From Porphyromonas endodontalis ATCC 35406 (GTDB taxonomy: Bacteria > Bacteroidota > Bacteroidia > Bacteroidales > Porphyromonadaceae), in the NCBI RefSeq assembly GCF_000174815.1, contig NZ_ACNN01000005.1:228149-292148 (forward strand): 64,000 nt of DNA, given 5' to 3'. The stretch's first letter is position 1, and the number at the start of each line of letters is the position of its first letter. Shown one piece after another: positions 34,850 through 41,979 of this stretch. A program made the translations under genes and the position numbers. The notes beneath the pieces were generated by a model that did not search any database, was not told the origin of the DNA, and worked only from the letters and a program-made list of their open reading frames with translations.

Positions 34850-36196
34850 CTATCCGTGATGTTCGTGCTTGAGTACAGCCTTTAGGAAGAAGTACCCCAG
34901 GATACCCGAGAGGATACTCCCCGTGAATATACCGATCTTGGCATCGTTGAGGAAGTGTGCAACCTCGGGTTGTGCATACGACAGAGAGGAAACAAATAGA
35001 GCTACCGTAAAGCCAATCCCTCCTAAGCATGAGAGTGCCAATAGATTTGTGGTAGTCATCCCCTGAGGAAGACCGCCCTTGGATAGTTTGGCAAAGACGA
35101 TAGAGAAAAGGAAGATCCCCAAAGGTTTGCCCAAGAGTAGCCCCAAAACAATCGCCAAGGGCACGCCTACTAAAGACTCCATGGAGACACCTCCGAACGC
35201 AACTCCTGCATTAACAAAGGCGAAGAGGGGTAGTACAATAAAATGTACGATGGGCGTAATCTGTTGCTCCATGCGTTGTACCGGGCTTACGGCACCGCGC
35301 ACGTCTTGAGCCATAGAGTGCACAACGGCAATTTGTTGGTGGGGAAGTAGTACATTCTTGCCCCTTGTTTTGTGTTCACTCTCGGGTAGAAGCCGAAGCA
35401 TGGTGCGCATTCTGTCTGCCATGTGATCCGTGCTAAGCTTTGGTCTGGCAGGTACCAAGAAAGCAACCAATACGCCGGCGATGGTCGTGTGTACACCGGA
35501 TTTGAGGAAGAAGGTCCACACAACAAAAGCTCCTATGTAGTAAACTAAAAGGCTACGCACGCCAAGTCGTCCCAAAAGATAGATGGCTCCCAAACAAAGA
35601 GCTGCCCAGAGAAGCATCATGAGATTGAGATGCGTACTATAGAAAATAGCTATTACCAAAATACCTCCTATGTCATCGGCTACTGCCAACGACGCCAAAA
35701 AGGCCTTGAGAGAGGAGGGAACGCGCTTCCCCAATAGGGAAAGAACGGCAAGAGCAAAGGCAATATCCGTAGCCATCGGGATGGCCATACCTTTGCTGGC
35801 AGGGGCTTCGTGGCACACTAGTAGGAAGAATAGGACAGGCATAATCATCCCTCCTATGGCTCCTACAACAGGGAAAACAGCACGTCGCAGCGTGGAGAGC
35901 TCTCCCACCAAACCTTCCTGCTTTATTTCTAGCCCCACTTGGAGGAAGAAGAGCACCATCAGTACATCGTTGGTAAAATCAAGGAGGGTCATGGTCTCTC
36001 CGGCATGAGAGAAGATATTGAACTCCCCAATTTGCACCATTATCGGGTACTGGAGGAGTTGGTTGTATAGCCCACTAACAGAGGGAATGTTTGCGATAAT
36101 GACCGCTGCTACAGCTGCTAAAAAAAGGAGAACAGAGGAGTCTACTCTTCTTTTGTACAGGCGTTGTAGCGGCTTGATAAATTGTCCTGTTTTCAT
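34850..36196 (-). CDS. nhaA: NhaA-type Na+/H+ antiporter
   Basis: Inner-membrane antiporter that exports Na+ in exchange for protons at alkaline pH or high salt. The 448 residues hold about 11-12 TM helices. The paired ion-binding aspartates are in FLASLAVADDIGGILVIA (DD near residue 175), and NDVLMVLFFLQVGLEIK is the conserved early segment. It is longer than E. coli NhaA (388), with an extra hydrophilic cytoplasmic loop around residues 265-315. A -7 box lies just upstream. The SGNH operon begins 67 bases downstream and may be read through. Confidence 0.95.
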   Translation of the reverse strand: MKTGQFIKPLQRLYKRRVDSSVLLFLAAVAAVIIANIPSVSGLYNQLLQYPIMVQIGEFNIFSHAGETMTLLDFTNDVLMVLFFLQVGLEIKQEGLVGELSTLRRAVFPVVGAIGGMIMPVLFFLLVCHEAPASKGMAIPMATDIAFALAVLSLLGKRVPSSLKAFLASLAVADDIGGILVIAIFYSTHLNLMMLLWAALCLGAIYLLGRLGVRSLLVYYIGAFVVWTFFLKSGVHTTIAGVLVAFLVPARPKLSTDHMADRMRTMLRLLPESEHKTRGKNVLLPHQQIAVVHSMAQDVRGAVSPVQRMEQQITPIVHFIVLPLFAFVNAGVAFGGVSMESLVGVPLAIVLGLLLGKPLGIFLFSIVFAKLSKGGLPQGMTTTNLLALSCLGGIGFTVALFVSSLSYAQPEVAHFLNDAKIGIFTGSILSGILGYFFLKAVLKHEHHG

Positions 36197-36264
36197 CTTG
36201 TATATGCCATAAAATAGAAGGGGAGTAGGGATTGAATTGAACCGAAACTACCCCCTTTTCTCAG

Positions 36265-36272
36265 CAAAGGTA
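36265..36272 (-). promoter_or_regulatory. -7 box of the nhaA promoter
   Basis: Minus strand TACCTTTG between dusB and nhaA, about 70 bases before the nhaA ATG. No clear -33 box. Confidence 0.5.
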
Positions 36273-36279
36273 GTACATT

Positions 36280-37284
36280 TTACTCTTGGATGGGTAGGGT
36301 ATCCTGGGTGAGTATTGTGCGTACTTGGGCAAGGATGTCGAGCAGTTGCTCCATGGTAGTTGCCTGTAACATGGCAATGCGCCAGGGGCGGAAGTTGGCA
36401 ATCCCTTTGAATATGGGAGAGGCTGCCAGATGCCTGCGAGAGTGGAGGATACCTCTGCGTTCGTCTAGTTTGTCTATGTTGTTCCTAATCATTTGGATGA
36501 GCGTATCTAGCCGCTCTGAGGCAGGGCGGTCTTGGAGTAGCTCTCCGGTGTCGAGGTAGTGGCGCATCTCCTCGAAAACCCACGGACGACCAATTGAGGC
36601 TCTCCCTACCATTACCGCATCTACTCCGTACCTGTCGAAGGCTTCTTTTGCCTCTTGTGGAGTGGTAATATCTCCATTGCCAATGATCGGGATGGTAATA
36701 CGAGGGTTATTCTTTACAGCCCCAATCAGGCTCCAGTCCGCATTGCCGTTGTACATGTCGCTGCGCGTCCGCCCATGAATGGTGAGCGCAGCAATACCAC
36801 AATCTTGTAACGCCTCTGCCAGATCTTCTATGATGATATTTTGGTGATCCCACCCGAGGCGCGTTTTGACGGTAACGGGTACCCGGCTTGCTTTCACCAC
36901 AGCTCGCGTAATTTCCAGCAATAGAGGGATATTTCGTAGCATGCCACTTCCGGCTCCTTTGCCCGCCACTCTTTTTACCGGGCAGCCGAAGTTGATGTCA
37001 AGTATTTCGGCCCCTGTGGTGGACGCAATGGCAGCCGCTTCTGCCATACTAGCCACGTCTCGTCCGTAAATCTGTATGACGGCAGGGTGCTCGTCGGGGT
37101 GTATGAATAGTTTGTTGCAGGCACCACGTACCGAGCGAATGAGCGCATCGGCACTGATAAATTCACTATACACCATCGAAGCTCCAAAGCCTCGGCAGAG
37201 AAGACGAAAAGCACTATCGCTAACATCTTCCATGGGGGCTAGGAGAAGCGGTTGAGAGCCGAGATCTTGACCAGCTATGAGCAT
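36280..37284 (-). CDS. DusB-like tRNA-dihydrouridine synthase
   Basis: FMN enzyme that reduces specific uridines in tRNA D-loops. I start at ATG 37284 (MLIAGQDLGSQPLLLAP), which overlaps the upstream gene's stop by one base (TGATG); this gives 334 residues, the usual Dus length. The TIM barrel opens LLLAPMEDVSDSAFR, the catalytic Cys is in NFGCPVKRVAGKGAGSGML, and LTIHGRTRSDMY and GNGDITTPQ are conserved. The C-terminal helical domain follows (SRRHLAASPIFKG). It is of the DusB/bacterial YhdG group; the exact tRNA position is unknown. Confidence 0.93.
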   Translation of the reverse strand: MLIAGQDLGSQPLLLAPMEDVSDSAFRLLCRGFGASMVYSEFISADALIRSVRGACNKLFIHPDEHPAVIQIYGRDVASMAEAAAIASTTGAEILDINFGCPVKRVAGKGAGSGMLRNIPLLLEITRAVVKASRVPVTVKTRLGWDHQNIIIEDLAEALQDCGIAALTIHGRTRSDMYNGNADWSLIGAVKNNPRITIPIIGNGDITTPQEAKEAFDRYGVDAVMVGRASIGRPWVFEEMRHYLDTGELLQDRPASERLDTLIQMIRNNIDKLDERRGILHSRRHLAASPIFKGIANFRPWRIAMLQATTMEQLLDILAQVRTILTQDTLPIQE

Positions 37285-38228
37285 CAGAATTTGGGAATAA
37301 GAGGATCTGTTAGTTTGTCGTAGAGGGCTTCGATAGCTTCTTCTCCCCAAGGTGTTGACCCTAGGTAGCGCACGAGCTCTCCTTCGTATAGGTATATGCG
37401 ATGCTCTTCTGTCTTGGTTTTGTTGTAGATAAAGAGCAAGCTATGATCACGGAAATAGTATTCCGAAACTCCCTCATTGGTGCGATGTACAGCCTTTACT
37501 AGGGAGTCTCCTTCGTAGAAGAAGGTTACGTTGGGGAGGTATTCTGCCTGTTCGGAGGCAGTGAGTAGGAGTTTGTTTTTGAGGGTTTTTGAGCGGTTGA
37601 TTTGCTCAACATAGGGGCGGATATCCCGATCTATATAGGAAGATTTCTTCATAGACTCGGTGTAATCGTCCACGGAAATAGGGGAGAAAAAGGTCATGTA
37701 TGGGACCTCTTCGAATGCATCTTGCCCCTCTTTCTTGCGATAGAATACGTAGTCTGTACTCGCCATGGCATCAGAGGCATTTTGCCAGATAGTCCCCTCT
37801 TTGAGTATGCCCATGCCACTTCTCCAAAAAGGCATCCCCTCGTCTGGTATGTGTTGTGAGAGGGAGCGTACTTTGATTGGGATATTTATTGGCTTTTGTG
37901 TGTTGCTTTTTGGGGAATGATAGAAGAACAAAAGCTCTCCATCTCTCATCTCGGGAAGAATGCGATAGGCAAGGGCAATGAGATATTTCTGAGGGTCGTC
38001 TTTGCTGCGCCATAGGGCAAAGTCGTAACAATGGCTTCCCTCTTCTCCAATGTTTGCTCGTAGTTGGAGTGTCTTTTTATTCTGAAAGACGGTGGTGAGA
38101 TGCTGGGACTCCGATTGCTCAATAGGGCGATCCTTGATGATTTTTAATGCAATGGAGCGGAGGTCTTGTGCGTAAGAAGGGAGAGCAATAAGGGCTCCTA
38201 ATAGAAGTGTGATAAACCTAGTTCTCAT
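37284..38228 (-). CDS. Exported protein of unknown function
   Basis: A 314-residue protein with a Sec signal peptide (MRTRFITLLLGALIALPSYAQ, cleavage after residue 20). The mature part is rich in beta strands, Tyr and charged residues, with one Cys (residue 67), and no motif I recognise. The end EALYDKLTDPLIPKF overlaps the dusB ATG by one base. It lies 69 bases downstream of the M3 peptidase on the same strand. Likely periplasmic or outer-membrane associated; no function can be assigned. Confidence 0.8.
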   Translation of the reverse strand: MRTRFITLLLGALIALPSYAQDLRSIALKIIKDRPIEQSESQHLTTVFQNKKTLQLRANIGEEGSHCYDFALWRSKDDPQKYLIALAYRILPEMRDGELLFFYHSPKSNTQKPINIPIKVRSLSQHIPDEGMPFWRSGMGILKEGTIWQNASDAMASTDYVFYRKKEGQDAFEEVPYMTFFSPISVDDYTESMKKSSYIDRDIRPYVEQINRSKTLKNKLLLTASEQAEYLPNVTFFYEGDSLVKAVHRTNEGVSEYYFRDHSLLFIYNKTKTEEHRIYLYEGELVRYLGSTPWGEEAIEALYDKLTDPLIPKF

Positions 38229-38297
38229 GGTCTTGCTGGTAATTAAAGAGGACGACAGACCCCAAGAGAGATCTGTCGCCCGATGTGTAAATCTAGA

Positions 38298-40424
38298 TTA
38301 TTTGAGTCCTTTAGCAACGAGTAGCGGCGTGAGATCTACTTGTTGATGTCCTGTAAAGGCGGTAAAGAGGCTCATCAAGTCTGTACTATTCCCCTTAGAG
38401 AGGATCATAGAGCGTAGGCGATCACCATTTTCGGCATTGAGCCCACCGTGAGCCATCATCCAAGCAAAAATGTCGTTGTCGAGAGCTTCGCTCCAAAGGT
38501 AAGCGTAGTAACCGGCAGAGTAACCGTTGCTCCAGATATGGCGGAAGTAAGAGGTGCCATAGCGAGGAGGAATTGCCGAGTAGAGCGCATTAGCCTTGCG
38601 GAGTGCATCTTCTTGGAACTTGTTGATGTCCGTTACGGCAGCAGCTTCTTCCGGAGAGAGTGTGTGCCATGCCATATCGAGGAGGCAGGCTGTAATGTTT
38701 TCTACCAATCCATAGGCTTGGTTGAACTTTTCTGCATCGCGCATCTTCTTTACTAGCTCTGCCGGCATAGCCGCACCGGTCTTGTAGTGCTTAGCAAAGT
38801 TGGCAAAGATAACGGGGTCTGCAGCGCAGTGCTCATTGAACTGAGAGGGCATCTCAACGAAGTCGCGAGGTACATTTGTACCCGATAGAGAGGGGTACTT
38901 TTGAGAGGCAAACATACCATGTAGAGCATGACCGAACTCGTGGAATAGAGTATTGGTTTCGTCCCAAGAGAGGAGGCAAGTCTCGCCCTCTGAGGGTTTC
39001 TTGAAGTTGCAGACGTTGTAGATAACGGGCTTGAGACCGAGGAGGTAGCTTTGCTCTACAAAGTTACTCATCCAGGCACCACCGCTCTTGGAGGGGCGTG
39101 CATAGGGGTCGAAATAGAATAGAGCAACTACAGAACCGTCCTTGTCAAGCACATCCCAAGTACGTACATCTTTGTTGTAAACCGAGATGTCTGTACGGGG
39201 CTTAAAGGTGAGTCCGTACATCTTGTTGGCAGCAAAGAATACTCCATTGTGGAGCACAGAGTCGAGGGCGAAGTACTGGCTGAGGGTTGCCTCATCTACG
39301 CCATACTTTTCATTGCGTAGCTTCTCTGCATAGTAGCTCCAGTCCCAAGCTTCGAGGGTGAAGTCAGCCCCCATCGTCTTGCGAGCAAAGCTTTCTAGCT
39401 CTGCCTGATCAGACTTGGCCTTGGGGTCTGCTAGCTTAGCTAGGTTGGTGAGCATGGTAATTACGTTTTCAGGTTTAGCTGCAAGTTGGTCTTGTAGCTT
39501 CCAAGCGGCGTAATTGGGGAAGCCTAGGAGCTTCGCTTTGTCCGCACGTACCTTGGCAAGCTCTAGTACAATCTTTTGGGTATCGTACTCATCGCCTTTG
39601 ATACAACGCTTGATACTTGCTTCATAGAAGAGCTTACGAGTCTCGCGCACGTCAAGGTTAACCATAATGTCTTGTTGGGTTGTATTGACAAGACTAAAGG
39701 CGTACTCGCCATTATGACCCTCCTTCTCTGCAAGATCGGATGCACTCTTGAGTTGCTCCTCGCTAAGCCCCGCAAGTTGGGCTTTGTCCTTGATGAAAAT
39801 AAAGGCGTTGGTTGCCTTGGTGAGCTTATTGCCAAAGTCGGTAAGTAGTGCGGCCTCCTTTTGGTTGAGGGTTTTGAGTTGTTCTTTATCCTCAGGAGAG
39901 AGCAACGCTCCGGCTTGCACGAAGTTGTCGTAGTAATGCTTAACGAGGCGCTGATCTTCCGGCTCTAGAGAAGAGAGATCTCCATCGTGGATCGCTTTTA
40001 CACGCTCAAAAAGCTTGTCGTTGAGGTAGAGAGCATCGCTGTGGGCTGAGAGCTTGGGGGTGATCTCTTCTTCGATGGCGATGAGTTCGTCGTTGGTATC
40101 GGCACTTGTCAAGGCGAAAAAGACGCTGGATACACGATTCAGTACACGACCGCTCTTCTCGAGAGCAACAAGTGTGTTCTCAAAAGTAGCAGGCTCGGGG
40201 TTATTGGCAATGGAGTCTATTTCAGCCTCGTGCTGCCGTATCCCTTCCTCGAAAGCCGGGAGATAGTGTTCTATCTTGATACTATTGAAGTCCGGAGAGG
40301 CCATATAGGTCTCCGCAGGGTTTACGAAAGGATTGGATGCCAAGTCGGCATTGCTTTTCCCTCCTCCCGTGCATGCTGTAGTGATAGCCATAACTGCTAC
40401 TAGGGGAATGAATTTCTTGAACAT
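38298..40424 (-). CDS. M3-family metallopeptidase lipoprotein (Dcp-like)
   Basis: Zinc dipeptidyl carboxypeptidase-like enzyme, 708 residues. The HExxH zinc motif is in LFHEFGHALHGMF (about residue 493), with the third-ligand Glu about 25-30 residues later in VEMPSQFNEH. The N-terminus has a short hydrophobic signal and lipobox-like AITTAC (Cys near 18) followed by GGGKSNAD, so it is probably a periplasm-facing lipoprotein rather than the cytoplasmic Dcp of E. coli. It would trim peptides taken up as growth substrates. xseB is 36 bases upstream in the same direction. Confidence 0.92.
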   Translation of the reverse strand: MFKKFIPLVAVMAITTACTGGGKSNADLASNPFVNPAETYMASPDFNSIKIEHYLPAFEEGIRQHEAEIDSIANNPEPATFENTLVALEKSGRVLNRVSSVFFALTSADTNDELIAIEEEITPKLSAHSDALYLNDKLFERVKAIHDGDLSSLEPEDQRLVKHYYDNFVQAGALLSPEDKEQLKTLNQKEAALLTDFGNKLTKATNAFIFIKDKAQLAGLSEEQLKSASDLAEKEGHNGEYAFSLVNTTQQDIMVNLDVRETRKLFYEASIKRCIKGDEYDTQKIVLELAKVRADKAKLLGFPNYAAWKLQDQLAAKPENVITMLTNLAKLADPKAKSDQAELESFARKTMGADFTLEAWDWSYYAEKLRNEKYGVDEATLSQYFALDSVLHNGVFFAANKMYGLTFKPRTDISVYNKDVRTWDVLDKDGSVVALFYFDPYARPSKSGGAWMSNFVEQSYLLGLKPVIYNVCNFKKPSEGETCLLSWDETNTLFHEFGHALHGMFASQKYPSLSGTNVPRDFVEMPSQFNEHCAADPVIFANFAKHYKTGAAMPAELVKKMRDAEKFNQAYGLVENITACLLDMAWHTLSPEEAAAVTDINKFQEDALRKANALYSAIPPRYGTSYFRHIWSNGYSAGYYAYLWSEALDNDIFAWMMAHGGLNAENGDRLRSMILSKGNSTDLMSLFTAFTGHQQVDLTPLLVAKGLK

Positions 40425-40460
40425 AATCTATTGCTTAAGGTGAATGATTCTCTTTTTCCT

Positions 40461-40667
40461 CTACTGTTGCTCTTCTTGATTGAGCTGGGCAAGAAGCTCT
40501 TCGATGCGTTTGTCGGTCACCTTGAGCGTCTCTCTACAGTAAGCGATGAGCTGAACAGCTTCGTCTGTAAGTTGCATAAGCCGATCTACATCGGGGCTGT
40601 CATGCTCGATGGTTTCTACTATATCGGTCAGTCGACTGATAGCTTCGGCATAGGACTGTTGCTTCAT
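40461..40667 (-). CDS. xseB: XseB, exodeoxyribonuclease VII small subunit
   Basis: Small helical subunit of ExoVII, which degrades single-stranded DNA from both ends. The 68 residues show the family pattern YAEAISRLTDIVETIEHDS followed by the second helix VQLIAYCRETLKVTDKRIEELL. ATG at 40667. The large subunit gene xseA, usually just upstream, is not in the window; upstream is the B12-riboswitch region. A -7 box at 40694 suggests it starts its own transcript. Confidence 0.88.
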   Translation of the reverse strand: MKQQSYAEAISRLTDIVETIEHDSPDVDRLMQLTDEAVQLIAYCRETLKVTDKRIEELLAQLNQEEQQ

Positions 40668-40693
40668 AAGATTTCATTTAGAACTCAGCTGTA

Positions 40694-40701
40694 CAAAGGT
40701 A
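40694..40701 (-). promoter_or_regulatory. -7 box of the xseB promoter
   Basis: Minus strand TACCTTTG about 27 bases before the xseB ATG. A TTG at 40727-40725 is 23 bases upstream, longer than usual. Confidence 0.5.
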
Positions 40702-40852
40702 AGAGATTTCGCTAGATAGACCTACAAATAGCTGAATGTGTAGGGAGGAGGGGGGAGGTTTGAACGCTCCTCTTGAGGAAGAAGAGAGAGAGGCCTTCCG
40801 TAGGATTGGGTTACATAAAAGGGGTGAAAGCCTCTCGGCTCGGTTGGTAGTA

Positions 40853-40920
40853 GAAAAAATAGACCCCGAACCCAACCTTTGTGGAGCTCATCCCACAAAA
40901 GGAAAGAAGGTACGGGGTCT
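40853..40920 (-). terminator. Strong terminator ending the riboswitch transcript
   Basis: On the minus strand a long hairpin (40920-40914 AGACCCC paired with 40867-40861, with an inner CCTTTTGTGG / CCACAAAGG helix) followed by ATTTTTTCTA. A second hairpin (40971-40966 with 40940-40935, GTCGGC arms) lies just before it. Confidence 0.85.
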
Positions 40921-41474
40921 ACCGAATACACTAAGTCGGCCTGTAACAAAAGGCAACAAAACAAAGCCGACCCTGGCACACGCTACCTCTGCGATGAGCA
41001 GCACATGCTTGATTCTTTCTGTTTTCTAGGGAAATTGGGGAGGTTAGATAGTGGTAGTGACGAACGCTGAGTGGCGAGGCGCAAGATGGGTGAGACAGAG
41101 GGGCTTGCGGATAAGTACTCTCTCACATTCTTCTCTCTTTTGGGGTCGCGCTCCGACCGCTAAAGAATAGTCAAACAAGAGAGATGCGCATTTTTGTTTG
41201 TGGCAAGAAGTGCCGACTGCAACCACTCGTTTGCACAAAACCAATACACTTAGCCTTGCAAAACAACTCGGGTAGGGATCCTCGTTGCCTCTCGGGTAAA
41301 TGATCGGTCGCGCACAACCGAAGTCGTAGTCTACGCATCTTCGTCTTTCTTCCAATGAAGAAAACTCCACTTTCCGGCAAAATCTCTCGGTGTCGTACAC
41401 CTCTTCTTTGCGTTGCCTTGCTCTCTAGGCACGTACTACAACATCCTCCTTAGCTTTTCCTCGAAGCCGCAGAA
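40921..41474 (-). ncRNA. Gene-free transcribed region between the B12 riboswitch and its terminator
   Basis: About 550 bases read from the riboswitch promoter. The longest minus-strand frame (41400-41044, GTG start, 118 codons) has no recognisable family, no ribosome site and an unusual Arg/Cys/His-rich makeup, so I do not call a gene. No TonB receptor, CobN or Btu motif is seen in any frame. It may be a B12-controlled non-coding RNA or the remains of a lost gene. Local hairpins exist (for example GGTCG/CGACC at 41143-41157). Confidence 0.4.
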
Positions 41475-41640
41475 CAAGCTTTGCAGGTCTTCTGACTTAT
41501 CTCCTTCTCGCTACACCTTCCCAACGCATAACAGATTAGCATCAGTGGCATCACGTAGCGAGTTTTCACAAGAATCACAGCAGCGGGACTGTTGGAGAAT
41601 TGCACTCCTATTCCCTTTTAATCAGTTACCTATCTTCTCC
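41475..41640 (-). promoter_or_regulatory. Cobalamin (B12) riboswitch aptamer
   Basis: On the minus strand the conserved pieces appear in order: AGGTAAC at the 5' side, GGGAATAGGAGTGCAA, a central AGTCCCGCTGCTGTGA, GATGCCACTGATGC, GGGAAGG, and the B12 box AAGTCAGAAGACCTGC (41498-41483). The 5' AGGT can pair with ACCT of the box to close P1. Family rules say adenosylcobalamin binding turns off the downstream gene, usually a B12 uptake gene. Here no such gene follows. Confidence 0.85.
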
Positions 41641-41707
41641 TAAAGAAAGGCCTTCCCGTACGTGGAGAGCCCTCGTGAAGTAGATAAATAACCGAACAAA
41701 GCCGCGG

Positions 41708-41738
41708 CAAAGGTACTAATTCCTTAGTTAATTTGCAA
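41708..41738 (-). promoter_or_regulatory. Promoter of the riboswitch transcript
   Basis: Minus strand TTG (41738-41736), a 20-base spacer and TACCTTTG (41715-41708), an ideal Bacteroidetes promoter. Transcription would start near 41700, about 65 bases before the aptamer. Confidence 0.75.
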
Positions 41739-41782
41739 CGAATAACTAGAAAATATCTGGTTTTCTCTCTTTCTCAGACTTG

Positions 41783-41821
41783 ATAAAAAGAAAGTACCCC
41801 ATCGTACTACGATGAGGTACT
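41783..41821 (-). terminator. Terminator of tRNA-Gly
   Basis: Minus strand stem AGTACC and CATCGTA against their complements (41821-41793, 13 pairs with one mismatch) followed by TTTCTTTTT. Confidence 0.85.
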
Positions 41822-41840
41822 ATCCCTTCTAAATATAAGA

Positions 41841-41912
41841 GCGGTAGACGAGGCTCGAACTCGCGACCCTCAGCTTGGGAAGCTGATGCTCTACCAACTG
41901 AGCTACTACCGC
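41841..41912 (-). tRNA. tRNA-Gly (anticodon CCC)
   Basis: Full cloverleaf on the minus strand, 72 bases: acceptor GCGGTAG paired with CTACCGC, D-arm GCTCAGTTGGTAGAGC, anticodon stem TCAGC/GCTGA around loop TTCCCAA, T-arm with GTTCGAGC. The anticodon CCC reads GGG. CCA is not encoded. It has its own promoter and terminator. Confidence 0.93.
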
Positions 41913-41938
41913 ATCTCAAGATTCCCTTTTTCCGAGTG

Positions 41939-41968
41939 CAAAGGTATAAATTCTCTTGAGATGTACAA
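41939..41968 (-). promoter_or_regulatory. Promoter of tRNA-Gly
   Basis: Minus strand TTG (41968-41966), 19-base spacer, TACCTTTG (41946-41939), 27 bases before the tRNA. Confidence 0.75.
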
Positions 41969-41979
41969 TACTCCTTGGT

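Noticed and set aside
41044..41400. 118-codon minus-strand frame in the riboswitch transcript
   Set aside because: GTG start, no ribosome site, no family resemblance, and an Arg/Cys/His-rich makeup unlike neighbouring genes.
40921..41474. RNase P RNA or tmRNA
   Set aside because: The conserved GAGGAAAGUCC-type core of RNase P and a tRNA-like end with GGTTCGA for tmRNA are both missing.
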